Shown here: piece by piece, positions 1-11,890 of the stretch | Numbering within the stretch: position 1 is the first letter of the stretch | How the letters are laid out: each line of letters opens with the position of its first letter | Source: Gambelia wislizenii | Lineage: Eukaryota; Chordata; Lepidosauria; Squamata; Crotaphytidae | Reading direction: 5' to 3' | Length of the DNA: 64,000 nucleotides | NCBI GenBank assembly: GCA_030847615.1 | Contig: JAUMIR010000003.1 | Span: 284,946,265-285,010,264, forward strand | Position numbers and translations under genes: made by a program | The notes under the pieces: generated by a model | Told to the model about the DNA's origin: nothing | What the model saw: only the letters and a program-made list of their open reading frames with translations | The model's database searches: none

Positions 1-459
1 GGAAGCGGGTAGTTAAAAAAACAACAATGATCCCACCATTTCCTTTATGAAGGTTATATAATATTGGTTTTAGATTCTGCTTCCCCTTTTCCACTTCATT
101 GAATGTTCAGGTCAGGCCCAAAAGTGTAGTTGTGATAAGTTCCTACATCTAGTACCAGAGACTTCCTCATATGGGATGTCATGATATACATGCCTTTGGA
201 CTTCCATTTGCCCTTCCTTGCTGAATTAATATTGTATACCAGTGCATGATGGAGGTGGGACTACCAAAGCATAATGACTTTAATGGGAGAGATGGCTTCA
301 ACATGGAGCAGAAGTTGTTCATTTGATAAATGTGATAAAATGTTCCTTTACATTTTAATCTCCTTTGCAGAGTCCCCACTCCCACTCTTTGGCCCTCAGT
401 TCACTAAAATAAAGCTTACCATATTGGTCTCTTAAGAACTGCTGTTACTATAAGACTAA
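1..459. other. Unannotated sequence
   Basis: No gene, RNA or clear repeat is seen. The open frames are short and lack codon structure. Confidence 0.4.
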
Positions 460-788
460 GGACTTTTTCAGATGTACCTTAAATCCGGAAGGAGCCATCC
501 GGAGAGGAACGCAGCTGCTCCGCAGCAGGGGGCAGTTTCTGACAACACCGTCCCTCTTGTGTTACCCTCAGTGTTCCTTCCGTGTTGCATGGAAGGAAAA
601 GGCACCACTTTTTATTCACAAAGAACTTTCGTGAGTAAAAAGTGGTGCCTTTTCCTTCCGTGTGACATGGAAGGAACACGGAGGGTAACGCGAGAGGGAC
701 GGTGTTGTCAGAAACTGCCCCCTGCTGCAGAGCAGCTGCGTTCCTCTCCTAAGCCCTCAGGACGACTTTTTCCTGTCTGAAAATGTCC
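460..788. mobile_element. Hairpin MITE 1 (TAA duplication, shared ends and apex)
   Basis: A 329-bp element that is one near-complete inverted repeat. Its ends read ggactttttcagatg and, reverse-complemented, ggacattttcagaca, flanked by TAA at 457-459 and 789-791. The arms are GC-rich with gcagctg runs. The apex, near 608-645, has tttttattcac and gtgagtaaaaa around a short loop. A 3-bp TAA/TTA duplication points to a PIF/Harbinger-type transposase (inference). Sister copies are at 8588-8914 and 17419-17765. Confidence 0.75.
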
Positions 789-791
789 TAA

Positions 792-3394
792 ATACATAAC
801 AGGAAACATTGAAGTGATGCCACAGACAAGAACATTTGATTCAGAGCTTGGTAAAGTTTACTTTTTTGGACTAGAACTTCCAAAAATCTCCCGTCTGTGG
901 CCATAGATTTTGAGAGTTCTAGTCTAAAAAAGTCTAGTCTAATTCAACAATGTTGAATCTAAATCAACATTCAACTGTTGTTCTAAATCAATACTCCCAA
1001 CATAAGCAAATTCAGAGTTACAGCAGGCATTTGTTACTATCTCAGATCATTCAAAGGTCATCTGATGTTTGGAAGGGAAATTCTACTTGCCTCCGGCATG
1101 CTGGAGATAACATCCCTGCTCTTGTATCTGTGACCTGGGTCTGGTTTCGCCCTGTTTTTCTCTTTGTTTTCCTCATTCAGCTCATTTCAGCATCCTTTAT
1201 CACTTTCAGAGTGTATTAACCAACCAAAGTGAATTCAGTGTTTTCAAATCTCAAAATGATTGATCAGACAAACCAATTATTCATGACTATTGAAGCTGCT
1301 ACCAGGATCCCCTAATTCTAGCCATTAAGAACTGTAATCCAAAAAAAGTAACTTTTCCAAATTCTGACCAAGATCCCCCATTGGCCCCAGTACCACAGTA
1401 TCCACATTATGAGCACACAAAGAACCTGATGTTTGACCTGTTTGTTTTTGTCAGCACTTCCCAGATTGCCTGTGAGGTAGAGGCAGTCTGCACTCATGTT
1501 CCTCATGTTAACTGATGGCTGCGGGCATGACTGAGAAAATGTATGCCTTTGAAAACTTCCCTTAGAAAAAAAGCACCCTGGACCCTGACAAGCATGCTAT
1601 AGTGTAGTCAATGAGTTCAAGCAATGCATGGAATTTTAAACATCCAGAAACAGGTATACATTTTCTGGGGGGGGGGGGGATAAGCAAAATTGGGGATAGG
1701 TCCTGTAAAATGACAACAATCCAAAAACCTGGTGGCACTGAATGGACTTGATGGTGGGAAGGGAAAGGCCCATGAATGTGATATTTCTAGATGTCCACAT
1801 CCCTAATTCATGTGATTTAGGAATTCATAAATTCCCATTAGCTCCCCAAACATCATAGTGACAGTGGGTATACATTAACAATACTGATGACTGTGCTACA
1901 GCTTATTCTGTACACTTACCACTGAAGCAGCAGGAAAGAAAAACCACAGCTACATCTCTGTGCAGCTGTTAGTTGTCAGAGGCACTCCCTAGTTTGAAAT
2001 TTTGCATATTTACCAGTCTGAGTAGATTTATGCATTGGACTTGAGGTGGGAATCTTTTGCACTCTAGATGTTTTGAACTACAACTAGTGGCACCAGCCTT
2101 AGTGATACCAAAGACTACAACTCCCATAATGTCTTACCATTGGTCATACCAGTTGGGAATTCTAGGAGCAGAAATCTAAAGCATCTGCAGAGCAAAAGAT
2201 CCCCACATTAGGGGGAAACAGGAAATAGAGCTCAGACAAATAAAGCAAAATGGCTTAGACTGTTTGCCCTAATTCTTGTAGTGCAACAATTTGAGGGCAC
2301 AGACTCCATTCTCTCCTGAATTATTCCCTTGTTTTATGCTTATAATAAGGCAATTTATCATATTAAAAGGATGTGGAGAGCCATTGTCTTGTACCTCTGA
2401 GGATGCTTTATGTGAAGAAGGCAAGATGGTGTTCTAAATTACTTCCCAGATACTGTATATTGCATGATGGCATTGAATGTTTAAATTGATGTTAATTCAA
2501 TTGTGTTTTAATATTATAGCTTGTTTATTAATATATTAATAATTTTCTGGGTTTTTAGCTGTCCCTTTTAAATTAATCATTTTGAAGTCCCAGTTTTGGG
2601 ATAAATCAAACCAAATCAAGTGAGTGAATCAATAAACAAATAAATAAATAGATGAGTTAAAGGAATCCCCTATGGACAGAAAGCACATTACATTAAAGTC
2701 TGAGAAATGACAATTTTTTATCCTTCTGATTCTCTGCTAAGCTATTATTATTTAAAGAGAACTCAGCAATAAACTACCAGGGAAGTAGAGCTGATGTTTG
2801 GGGGAAGGAGAGGTTAATCTGTCTTAATGATATTTATAGGAGAAATGTACAATTCCCAGAAGTCTTTGGTCATGAAAGATTACTTTAGGCTTTCAAAGGG
2901 CAATGAAATGCTGCCCTGGCTCTTTAATGAGGAAGGTTTTACAGTTCTTACAAAAATCTAATCACACAATGTCTGCTGTATTTTGGAATTTTTGTTTGGT
3001 ATAGACCAAGATGCAATATTGTACAAGTAATTTCAGTAATACAAGGAAAGTGAGGTATTTTTTTTCTACTGACCAACTGTTTTTGATTAGAGAGTATTTA
3101 AATTTGAGTTATGCAGCTGTCAATTTGAAGGGAACTGATGTTATCTAGATATGCTTTTACAGCAGGGATAGCAGCTGTGCAGGGTCCAGGATGCAACTCT
3201 CACCCTCCATGAGAGTTGAAATGACACTGTTATTTCTGGTCTGGGGAAATAAAGTTTTATTTCAGGGCCCTCCAAAGGGGAGCTCAAAACAGTCTTAAAT
3301 TTGGAAACCACACCTTCTGAAACAGAGGTGGTGGGAACACATTCAGGGGTAGCCAAGTTGGCCATGAAGCAAAACAAAATGCAGAATCCACCAA
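792..3394. other. Noncoding sequence with small MITE remnants
   Basis: No gene is seen. Positions 838-940 and about 1318-1362 carry pieces of the short palindromic MITE with the gttacttttttggacta core. About 2045-2215 is a degenerate member of another short MITE whose ends read gggaatcttttgc and gcaaaagatcccc. A run of eleven G lies near 1669. The rest looks unique and AT-rich. Confidence 0.45.
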
Positions 3395-3480
3395 AAAAAA
3401 AAAAGTGATACTTTATTGGACAACCAAGCTGCAAAACACACAAAGCAAGCTTTCGAAGCTCTACTGGCTTCTTCATCAGG
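3395..3480 (-). mobile_element. Retroelement tail with hammerhead-like core
   Basis: Read on the minus strand the segment has CCTGATGAAG, a short hairpin GAAGC/GCTTC, then GAAAGC, and further on ccaataaagtatcac before a T run. This layout (CUGAUGA, stem, GAAA, then an AATAAA-like tail) resembles the short hammerhead ribozymes of Penelope-like retroelement ends, from memory of turtle and squamate repeats. No coding part is present beside it. It is a fragment and the class is inferred. Confidence 0.5.
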
Positions 3481-6400
3481 CAAAGAAGGTTTTTTTGTTT
3501 TTTTTAAAGTGACGGTTTTGGCCAAGAGTGTGTCAAATCCATACTTTAAAGGAACTAGCCAAGGTACAGAGCCAATTTATGTGGGAAAGAGTTCAGCACC
3601 TTGGATAGTTCCTGCTAGCTTTGTACATTCATATGGAAGCCACCTGGTGCCCCTGGATGGAGGCTTCTGAGGCAACCAGTTCTCCCTTTGGGTGCCAAAA
3701 GATTTCACCTTAACCTTAACATCTTACCATTAATGTATGAAGCCTTTAGATTGCTGTACTGACAATTGATCACATCTTACTGTATTTGGTAAATGTTTTT
3801 TCAGCGTTTATCAATGTTTATAGTGCTAATTTATGTTGGATTTAGTGTTATAGCATATTGCGATTTAGTAACATTAACATCTCACTTCCAATGTGCTGGA
3901 GCTATTGGACTGCTGTACTGAGAATTGACAATATTTATATTAAGTTTGGTAGATGTTATTTTATATTACCAATTAGAGCTGGTTGGTATATTGTAACTGA
4001 TTGGTACATAAATCTTTCATTTCATTATACAGTGTTCTTTTAACACCATATGCTCAATGCTCATTTTGTGATTATCATATCTTTTTGTACTTGGGTCTCA
4101 GAGAATGCCTGTTGCTGTGCATCCACCTATAGAACACAGTTGGACATGTCTCTGCTGCTCCCCACTCTCCTCTGGTCAGTAAATAGCTGTGTTGTGAGAG
4201 TTGCAGCAGCTTAGAAGCGGAGGTCTGGGGATATAAGGGGGAGATGTATTGCGAAGAGGTAAAGAGGAGACCTGTATGCAATACATCTCCCAATCTAGAA
4301 TCTCAGCCAGAGATTTTTGTGACAAACATGTGATTTTATCAGGATTGTCCTTTCCCATGCTAGGAGAGTGTGTAGAGAAAAAGTTGTCTACCCGCCCAAC
4401 GAGGAAGGAGGGTCAAAACAATGTTTGTTCATGTTTGGTCTGGGTAAATACGTGTATTTGTATGTACATCCATATGCAAGCCCCAAGCCTGCAACACATG
4501 TGGCCCTGCACCCCATGTGACACACATGATAAAGTTTGTGCCTAAGATATTTGGGTGCCTTAGCTAAAGGACAAATGATATCTCCCTCTGTTTGAAGTCC
4601 ATTGGAAGCTAAACCTGATTTCCACACTGACCATGGAATAATGCCCTTTACCACACCTGAGAGCAGCAGGCTAATGTAAACAATGCAGGGCAGACAGACT
4701 GCATGGGACACATTATTCTGCCTTGAAGAAAGAGGAATCCCTGGGTGGTTCCCTTGCTCACTTGGATTTGCTGCCTTAACCACTTGCCTCATACTGCCTA
4801 ATGGTAGGGCTGGCCACGAGCTAAGACATCCACAAGAAAAACAGCTTCCATGTATTTCTGGCTCTTATGAGATTCAAGCAATTATTAAGTGGGTTTAATT
4901 ATGCTGCACTATTGTGACCAAAAGGTATAAATAAATGTCAGGATCAGCAGGCAGTTTGGGAGATCCTCCCTCCATCCTCTTTCTGTAGTTCTCTCCACTT
5001 ATTGTGTCATCAGCTGAACATCCTGGAGAGAAGAAACATTTCCATCTCCATCTGTAAGCGTTTCTGATGATAATGCCTGAGAGAATGTGAGTTGCTTCCT
5101 CTCTAAAGATGACAGGAAACCAGGGATGAGTGTAAAAGATGGAATATCTCTGTTGCTAGGTTATGGGCTGTTTTCCTATGACAACAATGGGCATGAATAC
5201 CGATACTGCACATTAATATAACCATTTGGCTCGCAATGGACAACAAAATCTGTATCTTTATATTTCACAGAATCTGCTTTTAGGACAATATATCAAACAT
5301 GAACATTTAATGCTTGCAATTGTTCCAAAGAGGTTCAGACACCTGGAGTGACATGCATGGCCAGCACTGCTCGTGCTATAAGGTGCATGAAAGCAGCTTC
5401 ATTTCAGTTGAATGCTCTATATATTAAGCAGTGTGGAAAACACTGTAATAATTCAACAAGGTTGGGCTTCACCTTTCTCCAGACCCTGCACAGGCATGAC
5501 CTCACTGGATAGTATTGAACCTTGGATAGTATTTAAGGCTCATTATGCACTGGCTGGGAAGATAGTCATTGATAGCTCTGGGAGATCTTGTCAGGAGGAC
5601 CTGCTTTTCAAATGTGATTAAAAAAAAATCAGGAGCTTGGCTGTTCCACTACAGCTGCCAGATTTTCATGTTCATGCTTAAGAGAGTTCTTTGGAGAGAG
5701 AAAACATCCTGGACACCAAATTTGAAGTGAGGACTTCACTTCTTGATATACCGTATCAACACTGCTTCACAGAACCAGCAGATCCTAAAATTTAGGAATA
5801 CATACATACATACATACAAGCATGCACACACTCTCACACACAAATTCATTTGATTTTTAAATACCAGCTTGGGTTCCATTGGGAGAAAGGTGGGATATTG
5901 AATCAATCAATCAGTCAGTCAATCTATGGCTAGCAACCTGTTTGTAAGTTACAGTAACATAAGTCCAACTTGCACCATGTAACCCATTTTTTCAGTTGTT
6001 AGTCAAAATTCTTTACTGACCACATAATGACTAAAATCCCCCCCAAACCCACCTTTGAAACAGCACAACCCCCTCCCAAAACCAGCCATTTCTATGTTGT
6101 TGGAGAAGGGTATCAGTGGAGATGTAGCCATGTATTTTCCTGTAGCTGGACATACTACAAGGATTCCTCTGACATCCCTTAGTTAGCCATGTGGATGCCT
6201 GTTGCAGAATGTCCAGCTACAGTAAAATAGTTAGATGCATCTCTGCTGGTCTCCCTGCTCTCCAGTGACAGAAATAGCTTTGTTGACTGTGTGTGAATCA
6301 CTTAAAAGGGGGTTTTCAGCAGCAGCATTGGAAGATATAGCTGCAGAGGCATAGATACGCAGCATGCCAGACGTACATCTCTCCCAATGGAGGATCTTAG

Positions 6401-7283
6401 CCAATATTTGGTCTGTGAAGCTCTCATCTCACAGAATATGCACAATCTAATGTTGAGGCTGGTGGGGAAAATCATAGATGATAATTTACATCCTAATCCA
6501 TGGACACTTTCATTCTAAAACACTTATTTCATCATCATTATTCATTTGTTACAATCATATTCACTTTGTTACTTACATATACTCTCTCTTTTTCATTTTT
6601 CATTTTTTTAGTCAGCTGTTGTGTGGTCCTAGTGTTTATATTTAGTGGCCATTCATGATGACAGCCATTTCATTTCCTCCAGAATACCTTTGGCATTATA
6701 TTATTCTAAGAAGCCCTGACATCAGGCAAAGAGGCCACCATTAAAACATCTCTTTCTTGTCTTCTTTCTCCTTTCTCCTTCTTCCTGCATCCCTCAGTTT
6801 CTTATTAAATGTCTTCCCCTTTCCTTCTCTCTCTCCTTCCCTTTTGTAGCTCCTGCCTACACTAATCTTATCCCTCTTTCCTTATCCCTTATCTTTCTTC
6901 CCTTTCTTGCCCTCTTAATGTCACACTCATTAGGACCTCTTTCTGGACAGACTTGCATAGCTAGGATTGCTCTGTTTGCGCCTACTGCCCTTCTGGTTTA
7001 TCATCTTCATCATCACCATCACCACCATGATCATCATTTTCCACCAACACCACCACCCCAAATTTGTGATTATTAATAGCACGACGACGATGACAACAAC
7101 AACAACAACGATGATGATGATGATGATGATTTGAGGGGTGAGGGAGGATTCCACAGCATAACTCTAAAAAGAAAGAAAGAAAATGGGCCAATGAGGGGTG
7201 GGGTCAAGGGAAGTAACCTATTAAAAGCAGAGTTTGGAAAGCTTACGTTTGGTTTGGAAATGTTCAAAACTCCTGTGTCTTAG
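3481..7283. other. Noncoding sequence with simple repeats
   Basis: No coding exon or RNA gene is recognised. Simple repeats include (catA)n at about 5799-5818 and a trinucleotide-rich stretch at about 6997-7131 with atc, acc, acg, aac and atg runs on one strand. About 6735-6910 is a pyrimidine-rich tract. The remaining sequence is probably old degraded repeat or unique DNA. Confidence 0.45.
6997..7131. repeat. Trinucleotide-repeat cluster
   Basis: Imperfect runs of tca/acc followed by acg, aac and gatgat units. It gives artificial low-complexity reading frames on the minus strand (poly-Ile/Val, poly-His, poly-Ser) which are not genes. Confidence 0.8.
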
Positions 7284-7858
7284 GCCCCGTTTACATGATG
7301 AAAAAAATCCATACGGCATTCGAAAGATTGATAATGTGTACATATGGCCGTTCGGATACATTCGTGTCTTTTGGAAGGGGGAAATAGCGGATCTCGGCAA
7401 AAAATACGTACAGTCATTCGAATGTTCCATCGTTTGTACATCCCCATTCACACACATATGAGCAGGCAGTATAATCTGATTGGCTGGCCAAGCAGAAGGG
7501 CGGGCCTAGCAAAGAGGGGGATTGGGAGGGGCCACCATGTTGGATTCCCAGCTAAGCAAGAACTGGTAAGTCCATGAAACTGACATTTTTACATTTCTTC
7601 TTTTTATTTCATGTTGTAAATACAGAAAAACGGCTGTCCGCATCACAGGGAGCTTTTTAAATTTAAAAAAAAAGCGGCAGGAGATTTAAAACCGCCGTTT
7701 GGATCTCTCACTCTAGCCAGCTGGGCAAGGGGGGGGTCATATGGAGTTTAGGGGGGGTAAAAAATCATGTAGGCAGATCATACATATTCGAACAGCTGCC
7801 TTTTCAATTTTTTTACCCCCCCCCCAAACGGATTTTTTTCCCGTCATGTAGACAGGGC
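7284..7858. mobile_element. TIR element with gcccYgtYtacatga ends
   Basis: The left end gccccgtttacatgatg and the reverse-complemented right end gccctgtctacatgacg match over 15 of 17 bases, each followed by an A-rich tract and aatcc. The interior has CpG-rich motifs such as ttcggatac and ttcgaacagc and no coding capacity. It is probably a nonautonomous DNA transposon of 575 bp. No clear target duplication was seen, so the family is not assigned. Confidence 0.55.
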
Positions 7859-8587
7859 AAAAGTCTCTGATGATGGAATTCAGAGTCAGATGGAAAGTCT
7901 GCTCCCTCAGACCTCATGGTATCATGTGTCTCCCTGATGACCCTTAAGCCATGTGTCTCCGGTATGCTTCTTCAGACCCCCAAGTACCATGTGGCACAGA
8001 CAAAAGACTGCAGAAACTCAAAACTCTATTAGCCAAATCTGATTGGCTCTGCATTGCCAAATCTGATTGGTTCTCCAGTCAGGTGATGTCATGTCATGTT
8101 TAGCAAATGAGGGTCCCACCCCCTATATTACCTTTTGTCTGGAAAGCAGGGAATGGACATTTACAGATAATGGGAAAAGTGGTTCTTGCGGATGTGATCT
8201 GGCTCCATGATGGAGTTGCAGTCACTGCATCATGACAACTCCCTTGGGTTGTTTTTGTTCTACTCAGAGCAGAGCTTGGCAGATGTTCTTTCATCAGACT
8301 ATAACTCCCATAAGTTTTTTTTAAAGCAGTGCTTGAAAAGATCTTAAAGGCAGAGCTGAGTAAATGGTCTTTCCAGCTGTTCAATGCAGAGCTTGGAAAA
8401 CCTGTTTGACCTAATGTTGTTTTTTAAAATTGAATGGCATGCAACTGTGACTGATGTTTAATGTATCATATTTAATAACACCACCAAGGACCCCTGTGAC
8501 ATGATTAGAGGGTGTCCTTAGGTGCCTGGTTTTTACCCTAAAATCTCAGGGTTTGGGATGCTCCTAACTTGGCAACTCGACCACTTA
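7859..8587. other. Noncoding sequence with MITE remnant
   Basis: No gene is seen. About 8200-8400 contains degraded inverted pieces with gcagagcttgg and actataactccca of the short palindromic MITE type. Confidence 0.4.
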
Positions 8588-8914
8588 GGACTTTTCCGGA
8601 CATCTTAAATGTAACGAAGCAGCCTTGCCACATTGCGAGGCTGCTGCGCTGCAGGGCGTCCCTTTCGTATGACGCCTGTCCCTGCCGGTACTGTTGCGGT
8701 TCCGCAGGGACATTTGAGTGTTATATTTTGGTGATTTTTACTCACAAAAGTTGATCGTGAGTAAAAATCACTGAAATATAACACTAAATGTTCCTGCGGT
8801 ACCGCAACAGTCTCAGCAGGGACGGGCGTCATGCGAAAGGGACGCTCTGCAGCGCAGCAGCCTTGCAATGTGGCGAGGCTGCTTCTGTTACATTTAAGAC
8901 GTCCAAAAAAGTCC
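8588..8914. mobile_element. Hairpin MITE 2 (TTA duplication)
   Basis: A 327-bp inverted repeat flanked by TTA at 8585-8587 and 8915-8917. Ends are ggacttttccggacatctta and, reverse-complemented, ggacttttttggacgtctta. The arms pair almost end to end and are CpG-rich, for example gaggctgctgcgctgcag. The apex at about 8736-8771 reads atttttactcacaaaag and gatcgtgagtaaaaat, matching the apex of the element at 460-788. Confidence 0.78.
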
Positions 8915-8917
8915 TTA

Positions 8918-10514
8918 GTGAATCAAAGGTAGAGAATTCTTAATCCAAAATGTTTCGAGTCCTTCTGAGTATATACAGAATTGCCGACTGAATCAGTGCA
9001 TTCTCTTTGCCTCCCCACTGGCAATCAAAAAGCATGCTTTGCCAAGATCAATGGCAAAGGACATGTTCTGCAGGCAGGAGCCAGGGAATCCAAGTTCAGT
9101 CTGTGACATTTCCAGGTTAAAGGACCACATATCTAACAAGCCCACTGTTCTCTGAACCCATCTCACTTGAAGACTTGCTGGTTTAAATCTCTTGTCCTTA
9201 CTGTACAAGATGAATGAGATAAAGTGATGTTTACACACATTTATTTTGTTGTCCGCCTCTGTTTCATATGATACATGTGAAACCTTTGCAGCAAAGGTTT
9301 AGGAATGTCTGAAGTAGCTCAAGAACTGATTAACTGATGATCATTAAAGCAGCCCTAAAGGTTTATTTTGGCAGAATAGCCTCTCCTCTCTTATAATCTA
9401 AGATGATATAGTCAAGAGCCCAAATGCTCCCCTCTCTCTAAGTGATGTAGACATTAGAAATGGATGCAAAAATCCAGTACCCACTTACCTGAGAGTAACC
9501 GCACTGAACTCAATTACTGCATTTAGCTAGCTGAACACTTTTGCTCCAAAAATCACTTATTCATAAACCACTCAAAGGATGGAACGACTGAAGCACGGGG
9601 TAAGAGGAAAACAGAATGGTGGGGTGTTATCCTAAGAGGTAGGGGTGCATTCGAGTCCCACCCGTGATAACAAAATCTCATTTAATATTTGGGGGAATTA
9701 TTAACTCAAATGGAGGCCTGTGAGAGGGAGGTAACTTCGGGGGTCTTTTCACCTATGTATACCAGTACTAACTGTACAGAACACTCCAGTTAAAGTAAAA
9801 TAAGATATTTTTATTAGAAATAACACAAGGGATACGCTAACAAAACATACACTCTTAAGAACCATACAAGGCTATAGCAGAGTAAGGCAGAAAGGTTGGG
9901 TAGAGAGAAGTCTGGGAAGATGGGGTGATAGTTATCAGTTTTAAGGAGGAGAGTTCCATCTAGCAAAGATGCTCAGACTAGCATCTAAGGGTGGCACAAA
10001 GAATCCAGCAGAATGATAGGGTCCATCCTTGGCACATTTTACTATTGTTAGGGCTCTAATATTTATACCGTATTCCATGCCCCGGAGGGGCGAGTTTAGT
10101 AATAACAAAGCTTGGATGGAACAGACAAAGGAAACCGAAACTCAACTGATTGCTTTAATTGTGGAAAGATAGAACATTGATCGACTTGCAACTACCTCAT
10201 AAGGTTGGACAGGAGGGGGTATGAGGAGAGATTTCTGTAGGATATAGATTAAGGAATGTCACTTTATTGCTTGACTGAATTACTGCCAGGGCTGGAAGAG
10301 AGGATTAGCACATACCCCTTTAACAACTAGGTTATGAGGGCTTTCCTCTCAATCCTAGCTTGAACTTTCACACCATTATAGACACGTGTCAAGTCATCAT
10401 GACCTCCAAGTGACCTCCAGTTTGCTTAAGCCAATACAGTAACAACCCTGTATCCACTGATTTACCACCTGCTGACTCAATTATCCATGGCTGGTGACAG
10501 CAAAGGAGCAATGG
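8918..10514. other. Noncoding sequence
   Basis: No coding or RNA gene is recognised. Frames are short. It may include old repeat remnants that cannot be classified by eye. Confidence 0.4.
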
Positions 10515-10845
10515 AATGGGGGAGGCGAGGGGAGGAGGAGAGATCTCGCCTCCCTTCTCCCTTCTTCCCCTGGGATAGCTCCTGTGGCAGCAATGGCAAT
10601 GGGGGGGAGGAGAGATCTCACCTCCCTTCTCCCTTCACCCCCTGGGATGGCTCCCATGGTGACAATGTTGATGGGGGGTGAAGGGAGGGGAGGAGAGACC
10701 TTGCCTCCCTTCTCCCTTCACACCCTGGGATGGCTCCCATGGTGACAATGTCGATGGGGGAGTGAAGGGAGGGGAAGAGAGATCACGCCTTCCTCCTGCC
10801 TTTGCCCCCCAGGATGACTCCCGTGGTGACAATTGTGACGAGGGG
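10515..10845. repeat. GC-rich minisatellite, about four units
   Basis: Four units of about 72-84 bp, each holding ggaggagagatc, cctcccttctccctt and ggatggctcccatggtgac variants. The agatc landmark recurs at about 10541, 10613, 10696 and 10780. The units differ by substitutions and small indels, and the frames that run through them are repeat artefacts. Confidence 0.8.
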
Positions 10846-11249
10846 CATTTGCTATTATCCACAGATGTCATTATCCACAGGGCCCCTGGAACCAATCCCC
10901 CACAGATACATGGGTCCTACTTGGAGACTTTGAAAAGTATCCAATATTTCCAGTTATGCAATCTTGTGGGGAGGGGATAGTAGGGCATGCTAATGGGGAA
11001 GGGGTAGAGAAAGGGAGAAATCAAGGGAGGAGGATATGGGGGGATTGGCTAAGGAAAGCTATCTACAAAAATGGAGTACAAAGGGGTTAATTGCAGCTTA
11101 CCACAAATAATAATATGCACTATAAATAAGAAAAGGAGCACAGAGCCATGTGATGCATTTGCTTTCATTATAATTCTCCATCTCCTGAGTCCCTTGCATC
11201 TTCTTGTATCTAGTAGAGAGAGGGGCATTTCACTCGTAATGACTTCAAA
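10846..11249. other. Noncoding sequence
   Basis: Begins with a piece resembling Tigger-type MITE ends (tattatccacaga, ttatccacaggg); the remainder is purine-rich with no gene seen. Confidence 0.35.
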
Positions 11250-11890
11250 TACCATATATTCCTGCATATAAGACTGCTTTTTAACATTTGAAAATCCCCT
11301 CAAAAGTTGGGGGCCGCCTTATATGCCCAGGAGATCTTTCCCCCTGCTGTGAGAATGACTGCCTTGTCTTTGAAGTAGTAAATTCCCTGGGCAGTTTCAC
11401 CAGCAGATCCTTCCCCCTGCTGTGAGAATGACTGCTTTACCTTTGAAGTGTTAATTGCCCTCCATTTAGGGATTTATTTTGGTAAACTTGCCAGGAAGAT
11501 TTCCATTTGCATAGTTTTGGGGATTTCCTCTCCAAGAGTATGCAAGTCTGCCAATGTGGCTCTAAAATCATTAATGTGCTCATTCAAAAATTTGGGATTT
11601 GATAGCTTCATATTAACCAGCTTCATTATTAAATGAAACCTTACTTTCCAAAGATTGAACACCACAGAAATTTTTCAAAGTATCCCATGCTTTTTTAGCT
11701 GTACTTGGTCCTTTAATATCACAGACTATTCCATCATCTACAGCCACTGAGCTGGCTGGCTGGTGGGGGGCAGGATTTCCAGCCGGGTGGCTGGCTGGAC
11801 GGGGGATGGGGGCAAACTCTATATTTTAACTTAAAAATTGAGGGGGTCATCTTATGCGCCCAGTCGTCTTATATGCCGGAATACGGTACT
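11250..11890. mobile_element. TIR element enclosing a copia-type gag fragment
   Basis: The left end ccatatattcctgcatataag and the right end, reverse-complemented (ccgtattccggcatataag), form imperfect inverted repeats about 640 bp apart. Subterminal sequences gggggccgccttatatgccc and gaccccctc also mirror each other. Such ends are seen on nonautonomous DNA transposons. The interior holds a minus-strand gag-like fragment at about 11455-11745, described separately. Confidence 0.5.
11455..11745 (-). pseudogene. Copia-type gag fragment (UBN2-like)
   Basis: On the minus strand, with a stop and frame break, the sequence reads CDIKGPSTAKKAWDTLKNFC and then LVNMKLSNPKFLNEHIND, FRATLADLHTLGEEIPKTM and QMEIFLASLPK. 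The pattern (AKKAWDTL, then L-hydrophobic, HIN-FR-L---L---GE, then LL-SLP) is that of the gag polyprotein of Ty1/copia retrotransposons. No protease, integrase or RT follows. It is a broken piece, not a gene. Confidence 0.6.

Noticed and set aside
479..780. Two opposite-strand open frames of 66-102 codons at 472-780
   Set aside because: They are reading through the two arms of a hairpin element; the near-identical peptides on both strands come from the inverted repeat.
6930..7267. Poly-Ile/Val, poly-His and poly-Ser minus-strand frames
   Set aside because: Frames through trinucleotide repeats, not coding.
8569..8868. Cys/Arg-rich frames on both strands
   Set aside because: Same reason: they cover the hairpin element 8588-8914 and mirror each other.
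10487..10980. Frames of 64-100 codons with repeated PSPFTPWDGSHGD-like units
   Set aside because: They translate the minisatellite; repetition follows the DNA unit and there is no start context or similarity to a protein family.
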